Below are positions 37,162 to 48,585 of a stretch of 64,000 bases of DNA, piece by piece. The stretch's first letter is position 1. Each line of letters opens with the position of its first letter. Both the position numbers and the translations under genes were made by a program. The notes under the pieces were generated by a model. It saw nothing but the letters and a program-made list of their open reading frames with translations, had not been told where the DNA came from and made no database searches. The stretch lies in the NCBI RefSeq assembly GCF_013372105.1, contig NZ_CP053825.1:620001-684000 (forward strand). The letters are read 5' to 3'. The stretch is from Campylobacter armoricus (GTDB lineage Bacteria > Campylobacterota > Campylobacteria > Campylobacterales > Campylobacteraceae).

Positions 37162-38057
37162 TAAAATCCTTTTATATTATAGTTTTTCATAATTGTTTCT
37201 ATTTTTGCTAAATTACAATCACTAGGTTTGCAAAGTGGCAAACGATACTCCAAAGTAGGAGTTAAACCTGCTATATACATCGCTGCTTTAATAGGTATAG
37301 GATTGCTTTCACAAAATAAAATTTTATTAATATTATATAACTCATCATTGATTTTTTTAGCTTCAATATATTTTTCTTCTAAAGCTAAATGAGTTAATTT
37401 TGAAATCATATCAGGAAGTAAATTTGAAGTAACTGAAATCACACCTTTTCCACCATTTGAAAGTATAGGATAATTAATTGCATCTTCTCCGCTTAAAAGT
37501 ATCATTCTAGGTTCATGTGCTAGTAAATCAACGCATTTATCTATACTTCCGCTAGCTTCTTTAACTCCATAAATATTTTCACAATCTCTAAATAATCTTA
37601 TAATAGTTTCTGTTTGAAGTTCGCATCCTGTTCTTCCTGGTACATTATATAAAAGCACAGGTATATCAACACTTTTTGCTATTTCTTTATAGTGAAGATA
37701 TAAACCTTCTTGTGTGGGTTTATTATAGTATGGAGTAACACTTAAAATTCCATCAGCTCCATGCTCTTGTGCAAATTTAGCTAAGCTAACAGCTTCATGT
37801 GTAGCGTTGCTTCCTGCTCCTGCTAAAACTTTACAAGAACTTCCTTTGCACGCATCTAAGGCTATTTCTATGCAAATTCTATGTTCTTCGTGGGTTAAAG
37901 TTGCACTTTCTCCGGTTGTTCCAACAGGCACTACCGCATCAATTCCATTTATAATTTGTCTTTTGATGAGTTTATGGTAAGTTTGCTCATCTAATTTTCC
38001 ATTTTTAAATGGTGTTATTAAAGCTGTCATTGCTCCTATGATGATTTTATTGTCCAT
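37161..38057 (-). CDS. dapA: 4-Hydroxy-tetrahydrodipicolinate synthase
   Basis: This protein of about 298 residues is a TIM-barrel enzyme that condenses pyruvate with aspartate semialdehyde in lysine and meso-diaminopimelate synthesis. Visible are [27 protein letters not shown], the Tyr in [10 protein letters not shown], and the Schiff-base Lys in GVKEASGS. I chose ATG 38057 over a GTG six bases upstream. It overlaps the M16 peptidase gene before it. Confidence 0.94.
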   Translation of the reverse strand: MDNKIIIGAMTALITPFKNGKLDEQTYHKLIKRQIINGIDAVVPVGTTGESATLTHEEHRICIEIALDACKGSSCKVLAGAGSNATHEAVSLAKFAQEHGADGILSVTPYYNKPTQEGLYLHYKEIAKSVDIPVLLYNVPGRTGCELQTETIIRLFRDCENIYGVKEASGSIDKCVDLLAHEPRMILLSGEDAINYPILSNGGKGVISVTSNLLPDMISKLTHLALEEKYIEAKKINDELYNINKILFCESNPIPIKAAMYIAGLTPTLEYRLPLCKPSDCNLAKIETIMKNYNIKGF

Positions 38058-39300
38058 CTTCACCCCTTTTTAAGATTATTGTAGTAGATTTGCTTTCATT
38101 AAAGTATTTTCTAGCACAATGAATTAAATCATTTTTACTTAGATTTTCTATGTTTTTTTCATAATCAAGCAAAGGCTTTAAATCACCTTTTGCAAGATAA
38201 GAACCATAAATATTTGCAACATTACTTGCATTGCTCAATGAAAAAATAAAATCACTTTTTACGGTATTTTTGATTTTTTCCATGATAGTATCATCAAATT
38301 TAGCATTTTTTACATCTTCAAGAATTTTCAAAAGCTCTTTTTCAACATCTTCTGCTTTTATTCCTTCATTACAAACACAAATAAATATAAATAAATTCTC
38401 ATCTATGTTTTCACTTGCATAAGCATAAAACTCATTGATAAGTTCTAATTTATCAATTAAAATTTCATTTATTAAAGAACTTTTCCCATTTCCTAAAAGC
38501 TCACTTAATGCGCAAAGTTTTGGCATATCTTCATGGTTAAATGCTGGAATTTTATATGCAAGTGCCAGTAACTGCGTATCGCTTTCTTTGTGTAAGATTA
38601 TGCGTTTAGCACCATCTTGTTCAGGTTCTTTTTCATGAACTATAGGAATTTCTTTAGTATTTTTTATATTTTGAAAATGCTTTTTAGCTAAAGCAAAAAC
38701 TTCATCTTCATTTATATCACCACTCACAAGCAAAATAGCGTTTTTTGGCTGATAAAAAGTTTGATGAAATTCTTGTATATCTTGTATTTTCCAATTTTGT
38801 ATATCTTTAAAAAAGCCTATCGGGGTCCAGTGGTATGGATGATGTAAAAAAGCATGATTGTATAATCTAAAATATAAATATCCTAAAGGATTGTTATCAG
38901 TTCTCCAACGTCTTTCTTCTAAAACTACATTTCTTTCAGGTTGAAATTCATCATCTTTTAAATTTAAATTACGCATTAATTCAGCAAAAAGCCACAAGGA
39001 TTTATCTAAATTATCGCTAGAACATTTTATAAAATAGTGAGTAAAATCAAAGCCTGTGCTTGCATTATCTACTCCGCCAAAACCCTTGACTATTTCATCA
39101 AATTCACCTGCTTTTAAATTTTTTGTACTTTTAAAATTTAAATGTTCAAGCATATGAGCTATGCCACTTTTTCCCATTTTTTCGTTTCTTGAACCAACTT
39201 TATAAAAAATATCTACACTTATAACACCACTTTTTTTATTTACAGGTAAGGCGTAAATTTCAAGTTCATTTTCAAGGGTGATTTTTTTATAATTAATCAT
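38047..39300 (-). CDS. M16 family zinc peptidase
   Basis: This 417-residue protein has the inverted zinc motif HxxEH as HMLEH (near residues 48-52), with a downstream Glu in the NVVLEERRW segment. It is a PqqL/mitochondrial-processing-peptidase-type single-unit protein; no signal peptide is obvious. M16 enzymes degrade short peptides, but the substrate here is unknown. Order pyrD, M16 peptidase, dapA is as in C. jejuni, with overlaps on both sides. Confidence 0.85.
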   Translation of the reverse strand: MINYKKITLENELEIYALPVNKKSGVISVDIFYKVGSRNEKMGKSGIAHMLEHLNFKSTKNLKAGEFDEIVKGFGGVDNASTGFDFTHYFIKCSSDNLDKSLWLFAELMRNLNLKDDEFQPERNVVLEERRWRTDNNPLGYLYFRLYNHAFLHHPYHWTPIGFFKDIQNWKIQDIQEFHQTFYQPKNAILLVSGDINEDEVFALAKKHFQNIKNTKEIPIVHEKEPEQDGAKRIILHKESDTQLLALAYKIPAFNHEDMPKLCALSELLGNGKSSLINEILIDKLELINEFYAYASENIDENLFIFICVCNEGIKAEDVEKELLKILEDVKNAKFDDTIMEKIKNTVKSDFIFSLSNASNVANIYGSYLAKGDLKPLLDYEKNIENLSKNDLIHCARKYFNESKSTTIILKRGEDGQ

Positions 39301-40355
39301 TTAAAATTAACTCCTATAGCTTGACTAATATGATCAAAACCATCTTGTTTTAAAAGTTCGATTAAGCCTTGATTGATATTTTTAACAATGCTTGGTCCTT
39401 TGAAAATCATGGCTGTATAAATTTGAACCAAACTTGCTCCATTTTTAATACGCTCATAAGCAAGCTCGGCACTATCTATACCTCCACTTGCTATTAAAAT
39501 AGTATCTTTGTAAATTTCTTTAGCCACTTCTTTGAAAAATGTTGCACTTTTTTGAGTGATTAATTTACCACTAATTCCACCAAAGGTTCTTGTATTGTCG
39601 ATCAAAGAATAATCTATGCTAGTATTTGCCATGATAATGCCATCAGCTTTTGCACTAATAGCACTTTTACAAAGTGAAATTGCACTATCTATACTCATAT
39701 CTGGAGCGATTTTTAAAATCACAGGTTTATCTGTAATTTCTTTTGCTTGAGTAAATAAGATACTTACAAATTCCTCACTTTGCAAATCTCTTAAATTTTT
39801 GGTATTTGGTGAAGAAATGTTAATCACAAATAAATCGCACAAATCTTTAAATTCTTTTAATAAAATAATATAATCATTAATAGCTTCTTCGTTTGGGGTA
39901 ATTTTATTTTTGCCTATATTTGCTACTAAAGGTATACTAAAAGGATAAACTTTTTTAACTTCTTTCGCAATGGCATCTTTGCCTTTATTATTGAACCCCA
40001 TAGCATTTTGAATACTTTCTTGTTCAACAAGTCTAAAAAGTCTAGGTTTTTCATTGCCACTTTGTGGTTTTGGGGTGAAAGTTCCATATTCTAAAAAGCC
40101 AAAACCTAAAGCACTTAGTGGTCGTATCATAGTTGCGTTTTTATCAAATCCACCTGCTAAACCAACGGGATTGTAGAAATTTAGATTAAAAATTTCTTGA
40201 TTTAAAATTTCATCATTTACTATATAATCTTTTGCGAAAAAACTAAATCCTCCAGGAAATATGCAATCTAGAGTTCGCATACCAAATTCAACTAAAGCAT
40301 GAGCATTTTCTGGATCTAATTTATAAATTAAAGGTTTTAAACTATCATAAGTCAT
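39297..40355 (-). CDS. pyrD: Dihydroorotate dehydrogenase (class 2)
   Basis: This 352-residue flavoprotein oxidises dihydroorotate to orotate using membrane quinone. Marks of class 2 are the N-terminal helical extension (FGMRTLDCI), NPVGLAGGFDKN, NAMGFNNKG, VINISSPNTKNLR with the catalytic Ser, and SGGIDSAELAYE near the FMN phosphate. The end overlaps the M16 peptidase start by four bases. Confidence 0.94.
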   Translation of the reverse strand: MTYDSLKPLIYKLDPENAHALVEFGMRTLDCIFPGGFSFFAKDYIVNDEILNQEIFNLNFYNPVGLAGGFDKNATMIRPLSALGFGFLEYGTFTPKPQSGNEKPRLFRLVEQESIQNAMGFNNKGKDAIAKEVKKVYPFSIPLVANIGKNKITPNEEAINDYIILLKEFKDLCDLFVINISSPNTKNLRDLQSEEFVSILFTQAKEITDKPVILKIAPDMSIDSAISLCKSAISAKADGIIMANTSIDYSLIDNTRTFGGISGKLITQKSATFFKEVAKEIYKDTILIASGGIDSAELAYERIKNGASLVQIYTAMIFKGPSIVKNINQGLIELLKQDGFDHISQAIGVNFK

Positions 40356-40413
40356 TTTTTTCCTTACTTTGCAAAATTAAGATATTTTACTAAAAAAATA
40401 ATAATTTTTAGTT

Positions 40414-42171
40414 TTATTTTTCTTTTATTTTATTAGTTTTTTGAGTCTTTTGTTTTAATTTTTGATAAATTTCACAATGTTTCATCAAATATTCATCATT
40501 TCCTATAGATGCAATTTTACCTTTATCAAGTACTGCAATTTTATCAGCATTTTCTATAGTACTAAGCCTATGAGCGATAATAAGAATCAAGCGATCTTTT
40601 TTTAGACTTTCTATGGTTTTTACTATGGCTTTTTCACTTTCATTATCAAGTGCTGAAGTGGCTTCATCAAAAATTAAAATTTGAGGATTTTTGTATAAAG
40701 CTCTTGCTATAGCAATGCGTTGTTTTTGCCCACCTGAAAGATTTTTCCCATGCTCTTTTAATTCAGTGTGTATGCCACCAAGTTCTTGTACAAAATCATA
40801 AGCATTAGCTTGTTTTAAAACCTCTATTACGCGTGTTTCATCGTATTCTTTAGCATAAGCAATATTTTGAGCTATGGTATCATTAAATATATAAATATTT
40901 TGAGTTACTAAAGAGATATTTTCTCTTAAACTAATAATATCAAAAGAACTAATATCTTTTTGATTAATTAAAATTTCTCCGCTATCTTTTTCAAAAAAAT
41001 ACATTAAAAGATTAATAATAGAAGATTTCCCTCCACCGCTTGATCCAACTAGAGCTAGAATTTCTCCTTTATTAAAAGAAAAATTTATATCTTTTAATAC
41101 CATTTTATCTTTTTGATAGCTTAAAGATACATTTTTAAAATGAATATTTTGAATACTTTCTGTAAGTTTTTCATTGCCACCTTTAATTTGCGGTTTTAAA
41201 TCAGTTAGGTAAAAAGTTCTCTCGCTTGCTGCTACTGCATTTTGCAATCTTGTATAAAGTGATGAAAGCCTTTTAATAGGGGTATAAGCCATAAATAAAG
41301 CCGTAGTAAAGCTAAAAAAAGAACCTATGCTTAAACTTCCTTCTATAACCTCTTTCCCTCCTATTATAATTACTATTGCAAATCCAATTGAGCCCATAGA
41401 TTCCATTAAAGGACTACTTAAAGCTTCGATTCTAATGCCTTTTAAAGAAAGTCTGCAAACTTCACTATTGGTTTGGCTAAATTTTTGCATTTCGTTTTTG
41501 CCTGCATTAGAAGCTTTAATCAGTTCTATATTAGAAAAGATTTCACTTAATCTTGAAGTAAGATCGGAATTTTTTTCTTGAGTATTGCGTCCTATTTTTT
41601 TAATTTTTTTAGCAAAAATAGCAAGAGGGTAAATTGCCAAAGGTAAAATCACTAAAGCAAAAAAAGCAAGTTTTGGACTTTGGTAAATGACAACACTTAA
41701 AAGTCCAATCGCGGTTAAACTTTCTCTTAAAATTTCAGGTATAATGGTAGAAACAATATTTTGCAAAGCTCCAATATCAGAAGTGCATCTGCTAATTAGT
41801 TCTCCACTTCTATATTTTTGAAAAAAACTCATATCCAAACGCAAAAGATTACCAAGAACTAATTCTCTTAATCTTCTTAAAATATCTGTTCCAACATACG
41901 ATATATAATAAACTTGCATATAAGCACCAAGGTTTTTTAAAGCATAAATTAAAACAACAAGAAAAGGCATATAATAAAGTAATTCAACATTTTTTTCTAT
42001 AAAAATTTTATTTAAAATAGGTTCTATGATATAAGCACTAGCTGCTGTTCCACCACTAGTTAAAAGCATACCAATGATAGCTAAAATAAAATAAAACCAA
42101 TACTCTTTATAATAAGGCTTAAAGCGGATAAAAACTTCTTTAAGCTTCATTTCTTTGTAATTTTTATCCAT
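40414..42171 (-). CDS. msbA: MsbA-like ABC exporter
   Basis: This 585-residue half-transporter has six membrane helices in the first 320 residues, then an ATPase domain with Walker A VGSSGGGKSS, signature LSGGQKQR, Walker [13 protein letters not shown] and the switch His in IIAHRLST. The closest familiar family is MsbA, which flips lipid A-core across the inner membrane. The C. jejuni gene at this place is annotated msbA; other exporter roles cannot be excluded by sequence. The start overlaps cysS by eight bases. Confidence 0.82.
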   Translation of the reverse strand: MDKNYKEMKLKEVFIRFKPYYKEYWFYFILAIIGMLLTSGGTAASAYIIEPILNKIFIEKNVELLYYMPFLVVLIYALKNLGAYMQVYYISYVGTDILRRLRELVLGNLLRLDMSFFQKYRSGELISRCTSDIGALQNIVSTIIPEILRESLTAIGLLSVVIYQSPKLAFFALVILPLAIYPLAIFAKKIKKIGRNTQEKNSDLTSRLSEIFSNIELIKASNAGKNEMQKFSQTNSEVCRLSLKGIRIEALSSPLMESMGSIGFAIVIIIGGKEVIEGSLSIGSFFSFTTALFMAYTPIKRLSSLYTRLQNAVAASERTFYLTDLKPQIKGGNEKLTESIQNIHFKNVSLSYQKDKMVLKDINFSFNKGEILALVGSSGGGKSSIINLLMYFFEKDSGEILINQKDISSFDIISLRENISLVTQNIYIFNDTIAQNIAYAKEYDETRVIEVLKQANAYDFVQELGGIHTELKEHGKNLSGGQKQRIAIARALYKNPQILIFDEATSALDNESEKAIVKTIESLKKDRLILIIAHRLSTIENADKIAVLDKGKIASIGNDEYLMKHCEIYQKLKQKTQKTNKIKEK

Positions 42172-43546
42172 TTTTCTCCCATACTACACCATTTGGTGTA
42201 TCCATTAAAAGAATATTTTCCTTAGCTAAATCATTGCGAATTTGATCTGCTAAGGCGTAGTTTTTTTCTTGTTTTGCTTTGTTGCGTAAAGTGATTTTTT
42301 CTTCTATTTCTTGACATTGTTCTTTACTAATGCCAAATTGAAAATATTTTATAGCATCTATAAAACCTATACCAAAAATGAATGCAAGTTCTTTTAAAGT
42401 TTTTTCTAGTTTAGCTTTATAAACTTTATCTTTTGGATTTTGATCTAAATAAATATTACTTTCATTAATAAACTCATCAAGTAAAGCTAAAGCCTTAGAG
42501 GCATTTAAATCATCATTTAATACTTTTAAGATATTTTTAGCAATTTCGCTTTCTATGATGGTTTTTTCACCTATAAAAGCATTTAAATTTAAGCGTTTTT
42601 TTAAGCGGTAAAATTTATCAAGTCTTTTTTTGGCAGCTTGTAAGTCTTCTAAAGCATAATTAAAATGTGCTCTATAATGCACGCTTAAAAGATAAAATCT
42701 CAAAACCTCTCCACTAAAAAGCTTTAAAGAGTCTTTTAGAAAAAAGCTATTTCCTAAGCTTTTGCTCATTTTTTCACCATTAATTTGCACAAAGCCATTA
42801 TGTAGCCAAAAATTAGCCAGTTCGTGGTTGTTTTTACAACGACACTGACAAGCTTCATTTTCATGATGAGGAAAAAGTAAATCTATACCCCCTGCATGAA
42901 TATCAAGTTTGTCTTTAAAAATACTCTCTATCATCACAACGCATTCTGTGTGCCAACCCGGCCTTCCTTTGCCAAAATTTGCAGGATAAAATTTTTCATC
43001 AAATTTCCACAAGACAAAATCACTATCATTTTTTTTAGCTACACTTTCTTCTAAGCGTGATTGATTATCTTCTAAATTTCTTTTAGAAATATAAAAGTAT
43101 TTATCATCTTTGCTAGTATCAAAGTAAATTCCATCTTCAAGTTTATAAGCTAGGTTTAATTCTAAAAGTTTTTCTATGTAAGCAATCATTTGCTCAATAT
43201 AAGCTGTAGCCTTTGGTTTAAAATCAGGTTCTAAGATATTAAGTGCTCGCATATCCTCTTCATATCTTTCAATGTAAAAATTTGTAATTTCTTCTAAACT
43301 TTTACCACTCTCTTGCATTTTTTTTAAGATTTTATCATCAATATCAGTGTAATTTCTAGCAAAAGTTACTTCATAATCATTTGCTATTAAAACTCTTCTT
43401 AAAAAATCAAAACATACACTACTTCTTGCATGGCCTAAATGTGCATCATCATACACGGTAGGTCCGCATAGATAAATATTTGCTTTTTTTGTCTCATGTG
43501 GGACAAATTTGCATTTTTTCTTTAAAACGCTATCAAAAAATACCAT
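42164..43546 (-). CDS. cysS: Cysteinyl-tRNA synthetase
   Basis: This protein of about 460 residues is a class I synthetase with the N-terminal CGPTVYDDAHLGHARS (HIGH motif and zinc Cys), the zinc ligands in HHENEACQC, and KMSKS in GEKMSKSLGN. It charges tRNA-Cys. ATG 43546 overlaps the murJ stop (TGATG), favouring it over TTG three bases upstream. Confidence 0.95.
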   Translation of the reverse strand: MVFFDSVLKKKCKFVPHETKKANIYLCGPTVYDDAHLGHARSSVCFDFLRRVLIANDYEVTFARNYTDIDDKILKKMQESGKSLEEITNFYIERYEEDMRALNILEPDFKPKATAYIEQMIAYIEKLLELNLAYKLEDGIYFDTSKDDKYFYISKRNLEDNQSRLEESVAKKNDSDFVLWKFDEKFYPANFGKGRPGWHTECVVMIESIFKDKLDIHAGGIDLLFPHHENEACQCRCKNNHELANFWLHNGFVQINGEKMSKSLGNSFFLKDSLKLFSGEVLRFYLLSVHYRAHFNYALEDLQAAKKRLDKFYRLKKRLNLNAFIGEKTIIESEIAKNILKVLNDDLNASKALALLDEFINESNIYLDQNPKDKVYKAKLEKTLKELAFIFGIGFIDAIKYFQFGISKEQCQEIEEKITLRNKAKQEKNYALADQIRNDLAKENILLMDTPNGVVWEKNG

Positions 43547-45000
43547 CAAAATAAACCTTTAAAAAAATGATACATTTCAATTAAAAATTGTATTAAAATA
43601 TCTTTAATTTCAAATAAGCCTAAAGCAAATAAACTTAAAAATACTATGCTAATAAGCCAAAATTTAACTCTAAAAATACCCCAAAGATTTTTAAAACCAA
43701 ATTCTTTAATATTAGCATATAATAAATAAAAAGCACTAATAGATGAAGCCAATGCGATACCTAAGCTCTTATATGCCTCTTCTTTGATAAGCAAAATAAT
43801 CACAATGCTAAAAAATGCTGATATAAAAAGTGTTTTGAAAGCAATTATGGCTGCTATTTTTTGTTTAAATTTGGCATAAAGCCATAAAGAAAAAAGCTTT
43901 TGTAAGCCAAAAGGTAAAAGTCCTAAAAGATAAGCTTGTAATAAAAATGCTGTAATTTTCGTATCCTCTTGATTGAAATTTCCTCTTTGAAATAAAAATT
44001 CCACAATTTCTTTAGCTAAAATGATCCCAACTATACTAGCTAAAATCAAAAGCATGCTTAAATACTCAAAAGCCTTTTGCATAAAAGCTAAGGCCTTTTG
44101 TTCTTCATTTGCTTTTAAATGTCTTAATATTTTTGGAAAACTTACCTGACTTAGGGCGATTGCAAAAAGTGCTAAGGGAAGTTGAAAAACTCTGTTAGAA
44201 TAATATAAATAAGAAATACTTCCAGCCATTAAAAAACTAGCTATAGTGGTATCTAATAAAGAACTAATTTGATTAGCTGAAGAGCCTAAAAGTCCATGGG
44301 TAAAAGTAGAGTGGAATTTATTTAGACTTGCTTTTGTCCTTCTAAGTTTGATACTTAAATACATACTTTTTAAAATTCTAGTATTTTTTAAAGCAAAAAT
44401 ATGCCATATAAGTTGAGCTAAACCACTTAAAATGGTTGCATAAGAAAAATAATATAAAGCTTTTAAAGGTTCATCTTGACTAACGAAAAATCCTGCAATA
44501 ACCACAAAAAGATTAAAAAATGAAGCTGAAAAAGAAGTGATGAAAAAATTCTGCTTATAGTTTAATAATGAGCCTAAAAAAGTTACTAAAAAGATAAAAA
44601 ATAAATACCAAAAATTGATAGAAACTAAGGGTGCTGCTAAAATAATGGTTTCTTTATTAAAACCAAAAGCAAAAATTTTTGTAAAAAATTCAGCAAAAAA
44701 GCTTATTAAAACACAAGTTAAAAAAACAATGATGCTAAATTGCAATAAGACATTTAAACAAAAAGCACCTTTTTTGCTAGCTTTTAAAAAACTTGGTAAA
44801 AAAGCTTGTCCAAAAGCTCCTTCTGCAAAAATTCTTCTAAAAAACGCAGGCATTTTTAATGCTACAAAGAAAATATCGCTATAGATTCCAGCTCCTAAAT
44901 ACAAAGCTAAAATAATATCTCTTAAAACACCCATAATTCTAGAAAATAAAATTCCTAAAGCATTGATGATAAAATTTTTAAAAATAATATTTTTTTTCAT
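43546..45000 (-). CDS. murJ: Lipid II flippase MurJ
   Basis: This 484-residue membrane protein of the MVIN/MATE-like fold has about 14 helices. The N-terminal SRIMGVLRDIILA and FRRIFAEGAFGQAFLPSF segments are the family signature, including the Arg residues of the central cavity. It flips lipid-linked peptidoglycan precursor to the periplasm. It is the first gene of a long - strand run (murJ, cysS, msbA, pyrD, M16, dapA, fabL, pgsA, rseP) and is divergent from the fapA-like gene. Confidence 0.93.
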   Translation of the reverse strand: MKKNIIFKNFIINALGILFSRIMGVLRDIILALYLGAGIYSDIFFVALKMPAFFRRIFAEGAFGQAFLPSFLKASKKGAFCLNVLLQFSIIVFLTCVLISFFAEFFTKIFAFGFNKETIILAAPLVSINFWYLFFIFLVTFLGSLLNYKQNFFITSFSASFFNLFVVIAGFFVSQDEPLKALYYFSYATILSGLAQLIWHIFALKNTRILKSMYLSIKLRRTKASLNKFHSTFTHGLLGSSANQISSLLDTTIASFLMAGSISYLYYSNRVFQLPLALFAIALSQVSFPKILRHLKANEEQKALAFMQKAFEYLSMLLILASIVGIILAKEIVEFLFQRGNFNQEDTKITAFLLQAYLLGLLPFGLQKLFSLWLYAKFKQKIAAIIAFKTLFISAFFSIVIILLIKEEAYKSLGIALASSISAFYLLYANIKEFGFKNLWGIFRVKFWLISIVFLSLFALGLFEIKDILIQFLIEMYHFFKGLF

Positions 45001-45124
45001 TAATTTTCATTCTTTAATATTAGTTTGAGTATTATAAAATTTTTAATAATAATAATTTTAACTAAATTTTGATTTTATTTTTGATAAAATTAAAATTTTA
45101 TACATAAATAAGGAAACTTAAATT

Positions 45125-46972
45125 ATGGAAGAAAATAAAATTTTATATACTAAAGATCCATATAAAGAGCTTTTAGTGTTTGCTTCTGAAAACAAATGTG
45201 AAGTTGATGAGCTTGATTTTAGATTGTTGAGTTTTAGTACTTCTTATACTTATGATAATCAAGAATGGATAAAAGTTAATGAAAAAGAATTAAAAATTTT
45301 TGAAGAAGATGAAAAATTTTTAATCCATGATTTAAATATAGAACAAGAATATAAAATAGAAATTTATTTTAAAAAACCAACAGATAAGCAAAAGTTTGAA
45401 ATAAATTTACATACAAATGATTTTTGTACTTCCCTAAAAGCTATTATAAAGCCTATGGAAGTGATATTTTACTATGACAAGCTCGCATTAGATCTTTTAG
45501 AAGCTATTTATAAGATAATGATAAAAGATAAATATTTGCTTGGTTTTAGAAATTATGACTTAAAAAAGAGAATAATTGATTTTAACGCTAAAGTTAAGGA
45601 AAGGCAAAAATTTGATTTTGAAATAGAATTTGATATAAGTAAAGGTATTGATCCACAAAATCCTACTGATGAAGAAATTATATATCATTATTTAGATAAT
45701 TTAAAAAAACATAATGATGTAATGAATAGAAATTATGTAGCACCTATAGGAAAAGATGAGGTGGCTATTGAAAGGATTAAACCAAAAGAAGGTAGCGATG
45801 GAAAGGATTTAAGATTTAAAATTTTAAAAGCACTCCCGCCAAAAACAAACAAAGAAAAGATTGTTTGTTCTGATAATTTTGAAGTTAAAGAAGATGATGA
45901 GAGTGTAAAATATATTGCAAAAAAAGATGGTTTTATTATACAGAAAAAATCTATTTATGAAATAGAAAATTATCTTGAATTTAATAAAGTTGATTTTAAA
46001 AGTACGGGTTCTATTTGGGCAGGTTTTGATAAGCAAGTTATTATTGTCATAAAAAACACCAATGCTTTAGAAGATGCTATAGGCCCAAGAATTACCGTAG
46101 AAGCACAAGAGCTTGATATTGTAGGTAATATAGCACAAGATGCTGTTGTAAGAGGTAAAAAAGTAATCCTTAAAGGTAGTACCCATCATAAAAGTTCTAT
46201 TATAGGTCAAAAAGTTGAAGTAAATATTTTAAGGGGATATTGTGAAGCAGAAGAATTAAACGCTGAAACTTTAGAAAATGGAGTTGTTAAGGCAAAAAAA
46301 GTTAATATAAAAAAAGCAATGGGAGGAGAGATTATTGCTGATGAAATTTACATACAAGAGCTTGGTGGAAATTGTATATGTAGTGCAAAAAGCTTAATTC
46401 ATATAGAAAAAGTTGAGGGTAGTGGCAATAAGCTTATCATACAGGATTTGAAAGCTTTTGGTGATGAAAAAAGCGGAGAAGAAATTTTATTGCATATTGA
46501 TGCTTTGAAAAAAGAGCGAGAAGACTTAGCTAGGGAGATTGAAGAGACAAAGCATACTATCCATGTGAGTAAGGATTCTGTTCGACTTTTACAACAAAAA
46601 GCAAAAGAACTAATGAGTGCAAAAAGAGCTATACCACAAGCTTACAAAATTACTATTAAAGATTTTAATCAAAAAATAGAAAATTTAAACATTTTGGCTA
46701 ATAAGATAGAGGCTTTAAATGAAGAAGAGAAGGCAAATATAGAAAAGCTTAAAAAAATTCAAGATAATTTTTTAAAATCTAAAATTATTAATAAAAGTGG
46801 AAAATGGATGGATTTGAATGAAATAAAATTTAATTTGTTGTATCCTAAAAAAGAATTAACTTATCATCCACATAATGAAGAAAAAATTCAATGTTTTGAG
46901 CTTGAAAAAAATATTACAGAAGATAACACTAATGTTTATGAAATTCGCTCTATAAGCAACTATAAGGAATAA
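45125..46972 (+). CDS. FapA family (DUF342) polymer-domain protein
   Basis: This 615-residue cytoplasmic protein has a central FapA/DUF342 region with beta-solenoid-like repeats (about 290-460: GNIAQDAVVRGKKVILKGSTHHKSSIIGQKVEV) followed by a coiled coil (about 465-560) of Glu/Lys/Leu heptads. FapA proteins affect flagellar placement or assembly in some bacteria, but the function here is unproven. It has an AAGGA site and is divergent from murJ. It leads the run ruvA, ddl, phd-like, hydrolase, murF. Confidence 0.78.
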   Translation: MEENKILYTKDPYKELLVFASENKCEVDELDFRLLSFSTSYTYDNQEWIKVNEKELKIFEEDEKFLIHDLNIEQEYKIEIYFKKPTDKQKFEINLHTNDFCTSLKAIIKPMEVIFYYDKLALDLLEAIYKIMIKDKYLLGFRNYDLKKRIIDFNAKVKERQKFDFEIEFDISKGIDPQNPTDEEIIYHYLDNLKKHNDVMNRNYVAPIGKDEVAIERIKPKEGSDGKDLRFKILKALPPKTNKEKIVCSDNFEVKEDDESVKYIAKKDGFIIQKKSIYEIENYLEFNKVDFKSTGSIWAGFDKQVIIVIKNTNALEDAIGPRITVEAQELDIVGNIAQDAVVRGKKVILKGSTHHKSSIIGQKVEVNILRGYCEAEELNAETLENGVVKAKKVNIKKAMGGEIIADEIYIQELGGNCICSAKSLIHIEKVEGSGNKLIIQDLKAFGDEKSGEEILLHIDALKKEREDLAREIEETKHTIHVSKDSVRLLQQKAKELMSAKRAIPQAYKITIKDFNQKIENLNILANKIEALNEEEKANIEKLKKIQDNFLKSKIINKSGKWMDLNEIKFNLLYPKKELTYHPHNEEKIQCFELEKNITEDNTNVYEIRSISNYKE

Positions 46973-46975
46973 ACA

Positions 46976-47527
46976 ATGATAGTAGCTATTGAAGGAGTAG
47001 TTGTAAAAAAGGAACCTACTTTTGTAATTTTAAAAACTTCAAGTGGGGTAAGTTATGGTGTTTTTGTTTCGCTTTTTTGCTCAAGTATTTTTGAAAAAAA
47101 TCAAAAGGTTGAATTTTTAATCACTCAAATTATTAAAGAAGATTCACATAAATTATATGGATTTTTAGATGTTAATGAACAAAGAATGTTTGAATTATTG
47201 ATCAAGATTAATGGCATAGGGGCAACTACTGCTATGGCACTTTGCTCAAGTTTAGATACAAATACCTTTTATGCAGCTTTGCAAAATGGTGATGAGAGTG
47301 TATTTAAAAAAGTTCCAGGTATTGGTCCAAAAAGCGCAAAAAGAATTATTGCTGAATTAAGTGATGCAAAAATCAATATAGAAAATTCCAATCAAGATCA
47401 AGCACAAGCCTTAGCAGCACTACTTTCTCTTGGTTTTAAACAAGAAAGTATTTTAAAGGTTTTAAAAACTTGTGAGAGTAAAAATACTAGCGAACTTATT
47501 AAAGAAGCTTTAAAAAAATTAGCATGA
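46976..47527 (+). CDS. ruvA: Holliday junction helicase subunit RuvA
   Basis: This 183-residue protein has an N-terminal OB fold (1-65), two helix-hairpin-helix motifs ([16 protein letters not shown] and [19 protein letters not shown]) and a C-terminal domain that touches RuvB (about 135-183). It binds four-way junctions in recombination repair. It begins three bases after the fapA-like stop. Confidence 0.95.
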   Translation: MIVAIEGVVVKKEPTFVILKTSSGVSYGVFVSLFCSSIFEKNQKVEFLITQIIKEDSHKLYGFLDVNEQRMFELLIKINGIGATTAMALCSSLDTNTFYAALQNGDESVFKKVPGIGPKSAKRIIAELSDAKINIENSNQDQAQALAALLSLGFKQESILKVLKTCESKNTSELIKEALKKLA

Positions 47528-47542
47528 TAAAAGGAAGATGTA

Positions 47543-48583
47543 ATGGTATATGGTGTAATTTTTGGTGCAAATTCTTATGAGCATGAGATTAGTATAGTAA
47601 GTGCAGTTGTATTAAAAAAAGTTCTCAAAGTGCAAAAAAAATTCATATTTTGTGATAAAAATAAGGAATTTTTTCTAATAGATGAAGAGAAAATGAATGC
47701 TAAGACTTTTAGTGGCGGTGCTTATAAAAAAGAAAAAGCTTTGGTGTTAAAGCAAGGTGGATTTTTTATAAAAAATATGCTAGGTGAAAAAAAACTCGAC
47801 ATAGATGTAGTTGTTAATATAGTTCATGGTAAAGATGGTGAAGATGGCAAAATAGCTGCTTTACTTGATTTTTATAGCATAAAATATATAGGACCGCGTA
47901 TAGAGGCTAGTGTTTTATCTTTTAATAAGATTTTAACTAAGCTTTATGCGCAAAGTGTCGGAGTAAAAACACTTGATTACAAGGTTTTAAATTTACATAA
48001 AGAGCAAAATGTTTCTTTGGAATTTCCTTGTATATTAAAACCAGCAAGACTTGGAAGTAGTATAGGTATAAGCATAGTCAAAGATGAAAGTGAGCTTAAA
48101 TATGCCAAAGATGTTGCTTTTGAATTTGATGAGGATGTGGTAGTTGAAAAATTTGTAAGTAATATAAAAGAATATAATTTAGCTGGTTGTATGATAGGTG
48201 AAAAAATGGAATTTTCGACTATTGAAGAGCCTAAAAAAAATGAAATTTTAGATTTTGAGCAAAAATATTTAGGTTTTTCAGAAAGTTCTAAAGTAAGTGA
48301 AGCAAATATTAGCGAAGAATTAAAACAAAAACTAAGGGATAGTTTTACCAGAATTTACAATCCTTTATTTAAAGGAGCTTTGGTTCGCTGTGATTTTTTT
48401 GTAGTAGATGATGAGGTTTATTTAAATGAAATTAATCCAAATCCAGGATCTTTGGCAAATTATTTATTTGAAGATTTTACTCAAACCATTAATAATCTAG
48501 CTAAAAGTATAGAACTAGAAAAACAAATTAAAATTGACTATGCTTTTATTCATAGTATTAATGGTCAAAAAGGCAAATTGTAA
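47543..48583 (+). CDS. ddl: D-alanine-D-alanine ligase
   Basis: This 346-residue ATP-grasp enzyme joins two D-Ala for peptidoglycan. Visible are the N-terminal [30 protein letters not shown], the ATP-binding [13 protein letters not shown], and the metal site [11 protein letters not shown]. An AAGGAAG site precedes the start. Length fits Ddl of epsilon-proteobacteria. Confidence 0.94.
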   Translation: MVYGVIFGANSYEHEISIVSAVVLKKVLKVQKKFIFCDKNKEFFLIDEEKMNAKTFSGGAYKKEKALVLKQGGFFIKNMLGEKKLDIDVVVNIVHGKDGEDGKIAALLDFYSIKYIGPRIEASVLSFNKILTKLYAQSVGVKTLDYKVLNLHKEQNVSLEFPCILKPARLGSSIGISIVKDESELKYAKDVAFEFDEDVVVEKFVSNIKEYNLAGCMIGEKMEFSTIEEPKKNEILDFEQKYLGFSESSKVSEANISEELKQKLRDSFTRIYNPLFKGALVRCDFFVVDDEVYLNEINPNPGSLANYLFEDFTQTINNLAKSIELEKQIKIDYAFIHSINGQKGKL

Positions 48584-48585
48584 CC